DNA of 64,000 nucleotides from Vagococcus zengguangii (GTDB lineage: Bacteria; Bacillota; Bacilli; Lactobacillales; Vagococcaceae). The translations under genes and the position numbers were made by a program. Positions 37,784-47,114 of this stretch are shown here, piece after piece. The notes beneath the pieces were generated by a model that saw nothing but the letters and a program-made list of their open reading frames with translations, had not been told where the DNA came from and made no database searches. The first letter of the stretch is position 1; each line of letters begins with the position of its first letter. The stretch is from assembly GCF_005145005.1 (NCBI RefSeq), contig NZ_CP039712.1, positions 62,001-126,000 of the forward strand, read 5' to 3'.

Positions 37784-37820
37784 AAGACACTTTCCAATTG
37801 TTTGGAAGGTGTCTTTTTTT
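37784..37820 (+). terminator. Original rpsI terminator
   Basis: Stem 37784-37797 / 37802-37815 followed by eight or more T. Diverged counterpart of the element-borne hairpin at 29577. It now has no ribosomal gene upstream. Confidence 0.88.
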
Positions 37821-37858
37821 TTCAAAAAAACAGCAATGAACGACTAGGTTTTGTACTG

Positions 37859-37897
37859 CCCCCAAAAAGTTAGACCAAAAAATCTAACTTTTGGGGG
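37859..37897 (+). promoter_or_regulatory. Hairpin at the IS left end covering the orfA ribosome binding site
   Basis: Arms 37859-37874 and 37883-37897 (one bulge), then TATTTTTT. The 3' arm contains GGGGG, the ribosome binding site of orfA, so transcripts entering from outside would fold and hide it. Confidence 0.65.
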
Positions 37898-37905
37898 TAT
37901 TTTTT

Positions 37906-38472
37906 ATGGTGAAATATGATGAAGAATTTAAAATGAAAGTAGTTATAGATTATTTAAAAGGCTATGATGGTTATCAATATTTAGCTAATAAGTACCAAAT
38001 TAAAAATAAATCTCAAGTTGAGCATTGGATACGTACTTATAAGGAATTTGGTGAGTCTGGACTACGTCGTAGTCAAATAAATAAAAGTTATTCTGTTCAA
38101 TTTAAGTTAGATGCGATAGAGTTATATGAAACAAGTGGAAAATCCTATCGTGAAATTAGCAACGGTTTAGGAATAACAAACTATTCTCTTTTAGCTGGAT
38201 GGGTAAAAAAGTTCAGAGAGAATGGCATTCAAGGACTTTCCAGTAAGAAAGGTCGACCAACTAATATGCCTAAAAAAACTAACAAATCAGCAGCATACCC
38301 AGCTAATCAAACAGATCAAGAGCGGATTGAAGAATTAGAAAAACGAGTTCGCTCATTAGAAATACAGAATGCCTATTTAAAGGAATTGAGGAAGCTAAGA
38401 AAAATGGAAGCCCAACAACAAATGAAACACTTGCGAAAATCATCCATAGCCTCCGAGGACAATTCAAATTAG
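37906..38472 (+). CDS. IS150-like transposase OrfA
   Basis: 188 aa. Two helix-turn-helix units (residues about 10-60 and 65-115: YQYLANKYQIKNKSQVEHWI; YREISNGLGITNYSLLAGWV) bind the inverted repeats, followed by a leucine-zipper-like coiled coil (RIEELEKRVRSLEIQNAYLKEL). ATG 37906 lies eight bases after GGGGG. Its 3' end overlaps the orfB frame, where an A-rich stretch (about 38398-38404, AAGAAAAATG) allows -1 shifting. Confidence 0.88.
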   Translation: MVKYDEEFKMKVVIDYLKGYDGYQYLANKYQIKNKSQVEHWIRTYKEFGESGLRRSQINKSYSVQFKLDAIELYETSGKSYREISNGLGITNYSLLAGWVKKFRENGIQGLSSKKGRPTNMPKKTNKSAAYPANQTDQERIEELEKRVRSLEIQNAYLKELRKLRKMEAQQQMKHLRKSSIASEDNSN

Positions 38473-39311
38473 TTGAGCTTCTAACAGAGTTAGAATTCCC
38501 AAAAGCTACTTATATGTATTGGCAAAAACGTTTTGAAATGGATAATCCAAAGAAAGAATTAGAGGAAGAAATTACCAGTATTTTTTATGAACATGAAGAA
38601 CGATATGGTTATAGACGTATTACCAACGAACTTAAAACTCGAGGAAGAACGGTTAACCATAAAAAAGTTTTGAGAATTATGAAGAAATTAGGATTGAAAG
38701 TCATTAAGTTTATGCGTAAGTCTCGTAAATATAGCTCATATAAAGGTAAAGTAGGGCTAATAGCAAAAAATAGAATTCACAGAAAATTCTATACGTCTAT
38801 CCCTCATCAAAAAATCACAACTGATACAACGGAATTCAAATACTATGAAAAAAATAATGGGATTTTAACCGTTAAAAAACTCTACTTAGATCCCTACTTA
38901 GACATGTTCAATAGCGAAATTATTTCTTACGCTATTTCTAATCACCCGAACGCAAAATCGATTGAGCAAGCTCAATTAGCAGCTATTGAACGAACAAGCG
39001 ATTGTCCCTATCGTCGAACTTTCCATTCTGATCAAGGATGGGCTTATCAAATGAAAAATTATTCTAAATGTCTAAAGGATAATAAAATATTCCAAAGTAT
39101 GTCCCGTAAGGGAAACTGTTTAGACAATTCTCTAATGGAAAATTTCTTTGGGTTATTAAAGCAAGAAATGTATTATGGTAAAGTCTTTCATAGTTTTGAA
39201 GAATTAAAAGAGGCAATAGAAAAATGGATTCACTACTACAATCATAAGAGAATTAAAGTGAAATTAGATGGTTTAAGCCCAGTGGCTTATCGACTAAAAT
39301 TAGCTGCATAA
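38376..39311 (+). CDS. IS150-like transposase OrfB (DDE integrase), made by -1 frameshift
   Basis: The orfB frame is open from about 38376, upstream of its first ATG (38514), and lies -1 to orfA; the product is probably the OrfAB fusion. Conserved catalytic features are TDTTEFKYY (first Asp), HSDQGWAYQ (second Asp) and RKGNCLDNSLMENFFGLLK (Glu). HTH_21-type segment EERYGYRRITNELKTRG near the start. Intact, so the IS may be active. A hairpin (39321-39326 / 39339-39344) follows the stop. Confidence 0.82.
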   Translation, partial: FKGIEEAKKNGSPTTNETLAKIIHSLRGQFKLVELLTELEFPKATYMYWQKRFEMDNPKKELEEEITSIFYEHEERYGYRRITNELKTRGRTVNHKKVLRIMKKLGLKVIKFMRKSRKYSSYKGKVGLIAKNRIHRKFYTSIPHQKITTDTTEFKYYEKNNGILTVKKLYLDPYLDMFNSEIISYAISNHPNAKSIEQAQLAAIERTSDCPYRRTFHSDQGWAYQMKNYSKCLKDNKIFQSMSRKGNCLDNSLMENFFGLLKQEMYYGKVFHSFEELKEAIEKWIHYYNHKRIKVKLDGLSPVAYRLKLAA

Positions 39312-39445
39312 AATAAAAAATCGGAGCAGATTTCTCTACTCCGAATAAAGTCTAACTTTTGGGGTTCACTACATTTCATCACTGTTTAATAAATTATTAT
39401 TTGTGAGTATTATGTCATTCTACAATTACCTCTGCCTCAACTATG

Positions 39446-40300
39446 CTATTTTTTATTCTCCAATATATTATCTCGTATCTTAGCTAAAGATAAATGTGAT
39501 TGTTCTTTATTTAAGAACATCAGGATGACATATAGTGAATCCATTATCACTAATTGTGAGATGCGTGAAGCGAGTGCTTCTGAGCGAAATTCGGTTTCTT
39601 CTGAAATTGACAAGAAGACGATATCTCCTAGTTTAGCTAACGGAGAAGTTGCATGACTTGTTAGGACAATTACTTTTGCGCCGGCTTTTTTTGATATTTC
39701 AGCTAAGTTGACAGTTTCTTTAGAATTACCCGAATGTGAAATACAGATGACACAGTCGTGCTCGTTCAATAAAGAAGCTTCCATTAATTGAATATGATAA
39801 TCAGTACTATGAATGACCGTCTTAGGTGATCGTAAAAATTTATGATAGGCATCAGTGGCAACAATCTCTGACCCACCAATTCCAAATAAATAAAGCCTTT
39901 TAGAATTTTGGATAAGCTCTACAGCAGCTACTAAGTCATCTTCCTTTAGTAACTTTTTAGTCTGAGCAAGAGTTTGGCTGTTAGAATCAAAAACTTTTTG
40001 GGCCATGATTAACGGGCTATCTTCTTCACATATGTTTTGATGAATATCTATATTGGTGAATTCATTTTGTTGTATCAGCAAATCCAGTTTGAATTCTTTA
40101 AATCCGTTGTATCCTAATTTCTTTGTAAATTGAAACAGTGTAGAATCCGCTATTTCTAGTTCTGCTGAGATATCACTGATTGAACTATGAGAAATAGTAG
40201 ATGGATTTTCAATGATATAGTCAGCAATTCTTTTTTCTGTAGGACTTAAATAAGTATAAAGCGTTTTTATTTTTAACGGAATAGAAATATTTGGCTCCAT
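39446..40300 (-). CDS. RpiR/MurR-family transcriptional regulator
   Basis: 284 aa. N-terminal HTH_6 (YTYLSPTEKRIADYIIENPS; ADSTLFQFTKKLGYNGFKEFK) and C-terminal SIS domain (LFGIGGSEIVATDAYHKFL; CISHSGNSKETVNLAEISKKAG) that binds a phosphosugar. It is divergent from the PTS operon and so probably its regulator, sensing a phosphorylated sugar acid. AGGAGG precedes the start. Confidence 0.9.
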   Translation of the reverse strand: MEPNISIPLKIKTLYTYLSPTEKRIADYIIENPSTISHSSISDISAELEIADSTLFQFTKKLGYNGFKEFKLDLLIQQNEFTNIDIHQNICEEDSPLIMAQKVFDSNSQTLAQTKKLLKEDDLVAAVELIQNSKRLYLFGIGGSEIVATDAYHKFLRSPKTVIHSTDYHIQLMEASLLNEHDCVICISHSGNSKETVNLAEISKKAGAKVIVLTSHATSPLAKLGDIVFLSISEETEFRSEALASRISQLVIMDSLYVILMFLNKEQSHLSLAKIRDNILENKK

Positions 40301-40391
40301 TACTCGTTCCTCCTTTGATGAATAAAATATATAAACTCTTTAAGTATAAGATACACGTTCTTTTTTAAAAAATCAATTTTTTTAAAAACGC

Positions 40392-40419
40392 TTTACAAAA
40401 AAAACTTTTTTTGTATAAT
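40392..40419 (+). promoter_or_regulatory. Promoter of the sugar-acid PTS operon
   Basis: TTTACA (40392-40397), a 16-bp spacer and TATAAT (40414-40419). The region is made of A and T tracts, leaving room for the divergent regulator's operator. Confidence 0.7.
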
Positions 40420-40447
40420 AGAGTTATAAAGAGATGGAGGCGTTTTC

Positions 40448-41344
40448 ATGGAGATAGGAATAATTGGATTTGGTAAAATGGGTTTGAATTTGGCTTATAA
40501 CTTGAAAGATCATGGTTATCTTGTCAAAGGAACAGATGTTAATCCAGAAGCAAGAGAACAAGCTGGTAATTACGGAATTGAATCACATGACTCATTGGAA
40601 CAACTGCTTATGTCGTTTTCGGGAAAAAAGACTTTATGGTTGATGTTGCCTGCGGGGAAGATAACGGATACGGTTTTGGATGAGATTGCACCGTTTGTCT
40701 CAAAAGATGATGTGATTATTGAAGGTGGTAACTCAAATTACAAAGATTCAATGAGAAGAGCTAAAGCATTTGCGGAACAAGGCATCCATTATTTTGACTG
40801 CGGTACATCAGGAGGTATATCAGGTGCTAGAAATGATGCGTGTCTAATGATTGGCGGCAATCCTGAAGTATTTAAAGAAATAGAAAAAGTGTTTGAAGAT
40901 GTTTCAGTTAGCGATGGCTATCTATATGCAGGAAAATCAGGTAGTGGTCACTTTCTAAAGATGATTCATAACGGAATCGAATATGGTATGATGCAAGCTA
41001 TCGGTGAAGGCTTTCAATTGGTAGAACAAAGTGAATTTGACTTTAATCTTGAAGAGGTTGCGAAAGTTTGGAATCATGGCTCAGTCATTAGAGGTTGGTT
41101 GATGGAAATCATTGAGCAGCAATTTTCAAACAGTCCACATTTAGAAGAATACAAGGGAACAGTAGCTGCTTCTGGAGAGGCAAAATGGACGGTAGAAACA
41201 GCTTTAGAAATGGATGTTGCAGTTCCAACTATTGCGTTGAGTTTGTTTATGAGAAACTTATCTCAAGAAGAAGATAGTTTTTCAGCTAAAGTGGTTTCTG
41301 CTCTTAGAAACGGTTTTGGTGGTCATGAGATTGTGAAAAAGTAA
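40448..41344 (+). CDS. 6-phosphogluconate dehydrogenase-like (short GntZ/YqeC type)
   Basis: 298 aa, the short form of about 300 residues rather than the 470-residue Gnd. GFGKMGLNLA is the Rossmann loop, followed by GGNSNYKDSMRRAK, DCGTSGGISGARNDACLMIGG and the catalytic KMIHNGIEYGMMQA. The family oxidises 6-phosphogluconate to ribulose 5-phosphate and CO2, often with NAD. First gene of the operon, so the imported substrate probably yields 6-phosphogluconate or an epimer. Confidence 0.9.
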   Translation: MEIGIIGFGKMGLNLAYNLKDHGYLVKGTDVNPEAREQAGNYGIESHDSLEQLLMSFSGKKTLWLMLPAGKITDTVLDEIAPFVSKDDVIIEGGNSNYKDSMRRAKAFAEQGIHYFDCGTSGGISGARNDACLMIGGNPEVFKEIEKVFEDVSVSDGYLYAGKSGSGHFLKMIHNGIEYGMMQAIGEGFQLVEQSEFDFNLEEVAKVWNHGSVIRGWLMEIIEQQFSNSPHLEEYKGTVAASGEAKWTVETALEMDVAVPTIALSLFMRNLSQEEDSFSAKVVSALRNGFGGHEIVKK

Positions 41345-41361
41345 GTCTAGGGGGCTGACAT

Positions 41362-42369
41362 ATGAAAGGATTCAAAATAGCAATCGTGAATTCAAGTAGC
41401 TTTGGTAAAAAGTTTCCGAATCATTTGGAGCGACTGCAAAAGGTTGGGTATGTTGCAAACGTTGATGTTGACGGTGAGATAAGTGGCAAAGAACTGGCGG
41501 AAGTGTTGGCTGGGTACAATATAATTATCGCGAGTGTCACACCGTTTTTTACAAAAGAATTTTTTGACAATAAAGATGAACTGTTGTTAATTTCGCGACA
41601 TGGGATTGGTTATAACAATATAGATATAGAAGCAGCAAAAGAACATGATACGATTGTGTCGATTATTCCAGCTTTAGTTGAAAGAGATGCTGTTGCAGAA
41701 AATAATATTACAAATTTGTTAGCATTATTAAGATGTACAGTAGGTTCTAATCAAAGAGTGAAGGAAAACAAATGGGAAGAGCGAGCGGATTTTGTTGGGC
41801 GAACATTGTTCAACAAGACTGTTGGAGTGATAGGTGTTGGAAATACAGGTAGTTGTGTGGTTGAAACTTTAAGAAATGGTTTTCGTTGTAATGTTCTAGC
41901 ATACGATCCTTATAAATCAGAGCTAGAAATTCAAAGTTTTGGAGGTAAGAAAGTCGAGCTAGATGAATTACTTGAAGCTTCAGACATTATTTGCTTATGT
42001 GCGAACTTAACAGATGAAAATTATCATATGATTTCAACTGAGGAAATTGCGAAAATGAAGGACAATGTTTATCTATCTAATAGCGCAAGAGGTGCTCTGC
42101 TAGATGAAAGCGCTATAATAAGTGCGCTTCAGTCAGGAAAGATTGCTGGTCTAGCAACGGATGTCCTAGAAGAGGAACCAGGAAGAAGCAATCATCCATA
42201 TTTGGCATTTGATAATGTTGTGATTACGCCTCACACGTCAGCTTATACATTAGAATGTTTAGAACAAATGGGTGAAAAATGTGTAAGAGATGTCGAACAA
42301 ATAGTACAAGGAGAATTACCAGAACGTTCAGTTCAAGTCTATAGTAAATATATCGAAGGGGGGAGTTAG
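41362..42369 (+). CDS. D-isomer-specific 2-hydroxyacid dehydrogenase
   Basis: 335 aa. NAD-binding GVIGVGNTGSCVVETLRNG, catalytic Arg in NSARGALLDE, and the His motif ITPHTSAYTLE. It reduces 2-keto acids or oxidises D-2-hydroxyacids. In this operon a keto-gluconate(-phosphate) is a plausible substrate. It abuts the next gene (stop 42369, ATG 42370). Confidence 0.88.
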   Translation: MKGFKIAIVNSSSFGKKFPNHLERLQKVGYVANVDVDGEISGKELAEVLAGYNIIIASVTPFFTKEFFDNKDELLLISRHGIGYNNIDIEAAKEHDTIVSIIPALVERDAVAENNITNLLALLRCTVGSNQRVKENKWEERADFVGRTLFNKTVGVIGVGNTGSCVVETLRNGFRCNVLAYDPYKSELEIQSFGGKKVELDELLEASDIICLCANLTDENYHMISTEEIAKMKDNVYLSNSARGALLDESAIISALQSGKIAGLATDVLEEEPGRSNHPYLAFDNVVITPHTSAYTLECLEQMGEKCVRDVEQIVQGELPERSVQVYSKYIEGGS

Positions 42370-43473
42370 ATGCTTAATGATTTAAACGTCAAAGTTGGAC
42401 CACAGTTTTATTGTTATCGCGAGGGAGCGATTGATAAAGTACCGGAGCTACTAACGGAATTTCATGCGAAAAATATTTTAATAGTACATGGGACTATTTC
42501 GTGGGAAAAGGCACAAAAGAAAATCAATTTTTTATCGGATGAACAATATAATTGGTACTTTCATCAATATACAGGTGAGTGTAGTTACTATGGTGCGAAT
42601 TTGATTTTAGAGCTTGTAAAAAAACACGACATTGATTTTATTATCGGGGTTGGTGGTGGTAAATTGACAGATCTAGTGGGTTATTCGGCTCATATTAGTA
42701 ATGTGAATTTTGGAGTTATTCCTACATTAGCCAGTAATTGTGCGCCATGGACACCCTTATCCGTAATGTATAAAGAATCGGGTGAGTCGGAGGGCAAAAC
42801 AGAACATTTTTTAAGGCAAGCTGCCTTCTTAATTACGGATCCCTATTTAATTATTGATTCGCCTAAAGAGTACTTTATTGCCGGATTAGCCGATACTATA
42901 GCTAAATGGTATGAATCAAAAGCGATATTAGATCAATCGCATTTAAAAGAAGAACCCTTTCTGATGATGGCATCTTACACGGCACAGATTTGTAAGGAAG
43001 AAATCATTGAACATGCTGAAAAAGCGATAAGTGATATGGAAAAACAAGTTGTTACCGATGATTTTGTTCATTTATCAGAAATCGTTTTTGGTGTTGCCGG
43101 CTTAGTCGGTGGGTTAGGCGATAAGTACGCACGTAATGCAGCTGCTCATGCAATGCATGATGCATTAAGTAAATACATTCCGGCTACCCATCATTTTTTA
43201 CATGGTGAAATTGTCGCATACGGTATTTTTTATCAAATGGCTTTAGAAAATAAATGGCATGAAATTGATCAACTCTTACCATTTTATGAGTCATTAAAAT
43301 TACCAAAATCATTAAACCATATGGGACTATTTCCTGATGATGAAACAATCATTGATGAACTAGTCGAATTTATTCATTCGAAAAGTAAGGTCCATTTGAT
43401 TCCAGTGAATACCGATCGAGATAGTTTGAAGCAAGGGATTTACGCATTAGAAAAATATAACAATCAGAATTAG
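42370..43473 (+). CDS. GldA/HcxA-like metal-dependent dehydrogenase
   Basis: 367 aa, iron/zinc-containing alcohol dehydrogenase superfamily. GVGGGKLTDLVGY binds the cofactor, and Asp in LADTIAKWYE with His in FLHGEIVAYG are the metal ligands. Close relatives are glycerol dehydrogenase and the hydroxycarboxylate dehydrogenase HcxA; a sugar-acid ketone or aldehyde is likely here. A GGGGGGAG site lies in the end of the previous gene. Confidence 0.85.
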   Translation: MLNDLNVKVGPQFYCYREGAIDKVPELLTEFHAKNILIVHGTISWEKAQKKINFLSDEQYNWYFHQYTGECSYYGANLILELVKKHDIDFIIGVGGGKLTDLVGYSAHISNVNFGVIPTLASNCAPWTPLSVMYKESGESEGKTEHFLRQAAFLITDPYLIIDSPKEYFIAGLADTIAKWYESKAILDQSHLKEEPFLMMASYTAQICKEEIIEHAEKAISDMEKQVVTDDFVHLSEIVFGVAGLVGGLGDKYARNAAAHAMHDALSKYIPATHHFLHGEIVAYGIFYQMALENKWHEIDQLLPFYESLKLPKSLNHMGLFPDDETIIDELVEFIHSKSKVHLIPVNTDRDSLKQGIYALEKYNNQN

Positions 43474-43483
43474 GAGGGTAAAT

Positions 43484-44320
43484 ATGGATACATTAACAGT
43501 TACTCAAAGTTTGTTAATTGCTTTGTGGGTTGCAGCAGTTATGTCTAGATGGTTAGGTGGGGGAGCTACTTTAACACTAAGGTTTTCTCCATTAATGACA
43601 GGATTGGTTGTAGGGATTATTATGGGTGATGTTCCGCAAGCAATGATCGTTACAGCAGCGTTACAGATGATCTATATGGGTGTGTTTTCACCAGGGGGAT
43701 CAATGCCAGCAGAACCTTCAATCGCAGCTGCTATTGCAGTACCGGTAGCGTTGTTAGGTAATTTAAAACCTGAAGCAGCGATTGCCGTAGCAGTACCTGT
43801 TGGATTATTAGGAAGTTATTTATATCAATTGAGATTCTTTATTAATACGTTTTTAGGTAAATATACAGATAAAGCGGTGGAAGATTTAAATTCAAAAGCT
43901 ATTACTAGATCAGTTATTTTATATCCTACATTGGCATCATTCTTATTATTTGTTCCATTAGTGTTTATCGCATTATACTTTGGAGCACCAGTAATTGCTG
44001 ATGTTATAACCGCTTTAGAAGGAACTGTAATTATTCACATTCTTGAAGTAGTTGGTGGTGGTTTAGCAGCGATTGGTATTGCGACAACGATTTATGTTAT
44101 TGGTAGAAAAGATTATTTAGTTTTCTTCTTCTTAGCATACTTCATGAGTGTGGTACTAAAATCTCTGGAAATTACTATGGTAACATATGCGATTTTTGGA
44201 TTATTGATTGCGTTAATTTTTGTTCAATCTCAAAAAGGAAAAGCTGTATCTGTATCTAACAATCAGTCATCACCAACACCGATGGATGATGATGACGACG
44301 ATTATGATGATGGATTCTAA
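43484..44320 (+). CDS. PTS EIIC, mannose/sorbose family
   Basis: 278 aa membrane subunit. The family motif GGGATLTLRFSPLMTGLVVG and SPGGSMPAEPSIAAAIAVPVALL are clear. The C-terminus is an unusual acidic run (MDDDDDDYDDGF). With IID it forms the channel. Confidence 0.92.
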   Translation: MDTLTVTQSLLIALWVAAVMSRWLGGGATLTLRFSPLMTGLVVGIIMGDVPQAMIVTAALQMIYMGVFSPGGSMPAEPSIAAAIAVPVALLGNLKPEAAIAVAVPVGLLGSYLYQLRFFINTFLGKYTDKAVEDLNSKAITRSVILYPTLASFLLFVPLVFIALYFGAPVIADVITALEGTVIIHILEVVGGGLAAIGIATTIYVIGRKDYLVFFFLAYFMSVVLKSLEITMVTYAIFGLLIALIFVQSQKGKAVSVSNNQSSPTPMDDDDDDYDDGF

Positions 44321-44339
44321 CATATAGGGAGGGTATAAG

Positions 44340-45200
44340 ATGACTGAATTAGTTAATAAACAACAAACAGCTGCACCAGAAGAAATTACTAAAAAAGATG
44401 TAACCAAAGCCTACTTAAGATGGCATTTTGCAAATGAAATTCCCCATTCTTTTGAACGCTATTTGGCACCATCGTTACTATATGCTATGATGCCTATTCT
44501 AAAAAAATTATACAAGAATGACGATGATCTAAAGGCAGCTTACAAGAGACAATTATTATTCTTTAACACTCAGTTAAGCTGGGGTGGTGGTGTAATTACC
44601 GGTCTGATGTCATCAATGGAACAACAACGTGCTGAAGAAGAGTACAAGAATGAAGAAATTTTGATGCAAGATGATTTAATGTATAACACGAAAGCTGGTT
44701 TGATGGGAGCGTTAGCAGGAATTGGTGATGCGATCGATTCAGGTACTGTTCAATACATTTTTATCGCGATTGCGGTACCATGGGCGCAACAAGGTAGTGC
44801 ACTAGGAGCATTGTTCCCATTTATCTGTTTTGCATTGTATCAAGCAATATTAGGTGTTTTCTTTGCTAGACAAGCATTTTCAATGGGACGCAATGCAACT
44901 GGTTTAATGCAAAATGCTGGCATTCAAACAGCTATTGAGACATTATCAGTACTTGGATTATTTATGATGGGAATTCTGGCTGGTAATTATGTTAAAGTTT
45001 CTTCAGCCTTGCAATTTAAAATTTCAGGAAAAGAGTTCGTTATTCAAGATATTTTAGATTCGATTATTCCAGGATTATTACCTTTACTAGTAGTTATGGG
45101 CGTGTACTGGTTCTATAACAAAAAAGGTTTGAAAGTAACACAAGCTTTGCTTTGGTTGACATTGATTTTAATCGTATTAGCCGCAGTAGGCATATTATAG
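44340..45200 (+). CDS. PTS EIID, mannose family
   Basis: 286 aa. Contains FNTQLSWGGGVITGLMSSMEQQRAE, typical of IID, and GALAGIGDAIDSGTVQYIF, with hydrophobic segments towards the C-terminus. It follows IIC by 19 bp. Confidence 0.92.
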   Translation: MTELVNKQQTAAPEEITKKDVTKAYLRWHFANEIPHSFERYLAPSLLYAMMPILKKLYKNDDDLKAAYKRQLLFFNTQLSWGGGVITGLMSSMEQQRAEEEYKNEEILMQDDLMYNTKAGLMGALAGIGDAIDSGTVQYIFIAIAVPWAQQGSALGALFPFICFALYQAILGVFFARQAFSMGRNATGLMQNAGIQTAIETLSVLGLFMMGILAGNYVKVSSALQFKISGKEFVIQDILDSIIPGLLPLLVVMGVYWFYNKKGLKVTQALLWLTLILIVLAAVGIL

Positions 45201-45221
45201 AAAAGGACGGGGTTAGTTATT

Positions 45222-45728
45222 ATGGGACAAGTTAATTTAGCAAGAGTAGATGAAAGATTAATACATGGACAAGTGATGGTCACACTTTCTCAAAAAAGTG
45301 GGGTTAACTCAATTTTTGTTGTAGATGATGTGGTAGCAAAAGATAAATTTATGAGAGACTTATATAAAAATGCCGGTAGCAGAACGGGGCAAAAGACAAT
45401 TGTTGTTACAAGTGAAAAGGCAAAATTCTACTGGGATGAATACAACTTTAAAGACTATAACTGCATTTTAATAGCTAAGACAGTTAGTGTTATTTATGAC
45501 TTAGTGACGAGTGGTGTTCCGATGAAAGAATTGAATATTGGAGGTATCGCTCAAAAAAATCCAGATGAGGACCTTTTAGTAACGAAATCAGTTTATTTAA
45601 ATAAAGCTGATGCTGAAAAATTAAAAGACTTGAATGAAAATTACGGAGTGCAAGATATCTACTTCCAAGCAACTCCTTCAGCACCAAAAACGAGTTTAAA
45701 GGATGTTTTAAGTAAATTTGGTTTGTAA
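45222..45728 (+). CDS. PTS EIIB, mannose family
   Basis: 168 aa. His15 in VDERLIHGQVMV is the phosphorylated residue. It takes phosphate from IIA and passes it to the incoming sugar. Single-domain protein. Confidence 0.93.
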   Translation: MGQVNLARVDERLIHGQVMVTLSQKSGVNSIFVVDDVVAKDKFMRDLYKNAGSRTGQKTIVVTSEKAKFYWDEYNFKDYNCILIAKTVSVIYDLVTSGVPMKELNIGGIAQKNPDEDLLVTKSVYLNKADAEKLKDLNENYGVQDIYFQATPSAPKTSLKDVLSKFGL

Positions 45729-45764
45729 TAACCAATAACCAACGCGTTAGGAAAAGGTGATACG

Positions 45765-46622
45765 ATGAAACTAGATGAAATATTTAAAGACTGGATATTT
45801 AGATACCAATATATTTATAATTCAAGACTGACTGATAAGAAAAAAACTCGTTTCATAAAATCGTTGTTTACAGATATTATGAAATTTAGACAAGACGTTC
45901 AGATCATTGAATATAATAGCGATAAAGGAAGTTCACTTAGAAATATCTATGTTGGTGATATTGAAACAGCAGATGAAATCGTATGCACCTATTATGATAC
46001 AGCCCCTAATTTTTTAGGGGACTATCATTTATTTGATAGGAATAAACAAAAAGCTAGCACAACTAATTTTATTTTATTATCTTCAACTTTAACGATTTTG
46101 CTTGGCGTAGTGGGTACGTATTTATATATCAAATTTATTGCAGATAAATTTGAGTTTCTATCGATTCAAACATTAGGATTGGTTGGTCTGTATGGTTTGT
46201 ACTTTTTAATGCTAAGCAACGTTGTTAAAGGCAATATTTTAAATAAAAATTTAATACGTAATACATCTTCAATATTAACTATTTTAGATTTAATTAGGTC
46301 AACAAGTAATACCAAAAGAGCCTATGCATTTATTGATGATGGCTGTTACGGTGATCGAGGGTTGGAACCTTTGCTTAATCAGAAGAAAAAAAGAGCTAAA
46401 ATAATATATTTAGATTCTATTGGCGCACAGGCACCCCTTCATATTGAGGAAAATATCCAAATAAATGAAACGCAAGCAAGTGAGAATATAACTTATGTAT
46501 TTAGCGCTAATCCTAGCGAAAGCGACGATTATACCGCGTATTTTTTATCAAAAAAAGATTTAAAAGAGAAAAAAATAAATATAGAGAATATTTCTAAACT
46601 GAATGATTTTTTAAAAGGTTAA
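45765..46622 (+). CDS. Membrane protein with a degenerate M28-peptidase-like pattern
   Basis: 285 aa. Two hydrophobic segments in the middle (FILLSSTLTILLGVVGTYLYI and TLGLVGLYGLYFLMLSNVV). The flanking soluble parts recall an M28 aminopeptidase: ADEIVCTYYDTAP (compare the usual IVxxHYDT) and AFIDDGCYGDRGL (compare DDxxxGLxGS). The His and several ligands are replaced, so it is probably not an active peptidase. It lies between IIB and IIA in a PTS operon, which suggests a transport or regulatory role. Family uncertain. Confidence 0.7.
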   Translation: MKLDEIFKDWIFRYQYIYNSRLTDKKKTRFIKSLFTDIMKFRQDVQIIEYNSDKGSSLRNIYVGDIETADEIVCTYYDTAPNFLGDYHLFDRNKQKASTTNFILLSSTLTILLGVVGTYLYIKFIADKFEFLSIQTLGLVGLYGLYFLMLSNVVKGNILNKNLIRNTSSILTILDLIRSTSNTKRAYAFIDDGCYGDRGLEPLLNQKKKRAKIIYLDSIGAQAPLHIEENIQINETQASENITYVFSANPSESDDYTAYFLSKKDLKEKKINIENISKLNDFLKG

Positions 46623-46653
46623 TGGATAGTCACTATATAAACAGGAGGAAAAT

Positions 46654-47094
46654 ATGTTAGGAATAGTAATCGTAACACACGGGAAGTTTAGTGATGGATT
46701 GAAAGATTCCGCAGAAGTTATCATGGGAGCGACGAACAACATCGCTACTGTAAATTTAGGTCATGGTGAGGATGTTAAAAATTTAAATAAGAAGATTAAA
46801 GAGGCGTTGAATGAAGTTAATCAAGGAGAAGGTGTGGTTGTATTAACTGATTTAGTCAGTGCTAGTCCATATAATCAAGCGTTACTTGCTATTAATGATT
46901 TAGAACCAGAGTTAAAAGACAAGGTACATGTTATAGGTGGTGTGAACCTGCCAATGCTGTTAGAAACAATTAATCATCAATTATTAGGATCATCAATTGA
47001 TACTATTGCTAGTGGTATTGTTTCTCAAGCTAAAGAAGGCATTAATAATTGGCATTTTGATGCGCAAGAAGATAACGAAGACGAAGATTTCTAG
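46654..47094 (+). CDS. PTS EIIA, mannose family
   Basis: 146 aa. [15 protein letters not shown] carries the phosphorylated His9; [12 protein letters not shown] is typical. The C-terminus is acidic. Separate IIA and IIB in this order occur in gluconate- and glucosaminate-type PTS operons. Confidence 0.92.
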   Translation: MLGIVIVTHGKFSDGLKDSAEVIMGATNNIATVNLGHGEDVKNLNKKIKEALNEVNQGEGVVVLTDLVSASPYNQALLAINDLEPELKDKVHVIGGVNLPMLLETINHQLLGSSIDTIASGIVSQAKEGINNWHFDAQEDNEDEDF

Positions 47095-47114
47095 GAAGAA
47101 AGAGGACTGTATAG

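Larger units (their letters stand above)
37852..39373 (+). mobile_element. IS3-family (IS150-like) insertion sequence
   Basis: 1522 bp, starting TGTACTG and ending CACTACA. The terminal inverted repeats of about 24 bp (37852-37875 and 39350-39373) share the core CCCCAAAA and GTTAGAC. TTT on each side (37849-37851 and 39374-39376) may be a 3-bp target duplication. It has two overlapping frames with a -1 shift. It lies 88 bp outside attR, so it is not part of the rpsI element. Confidence 0.92.
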
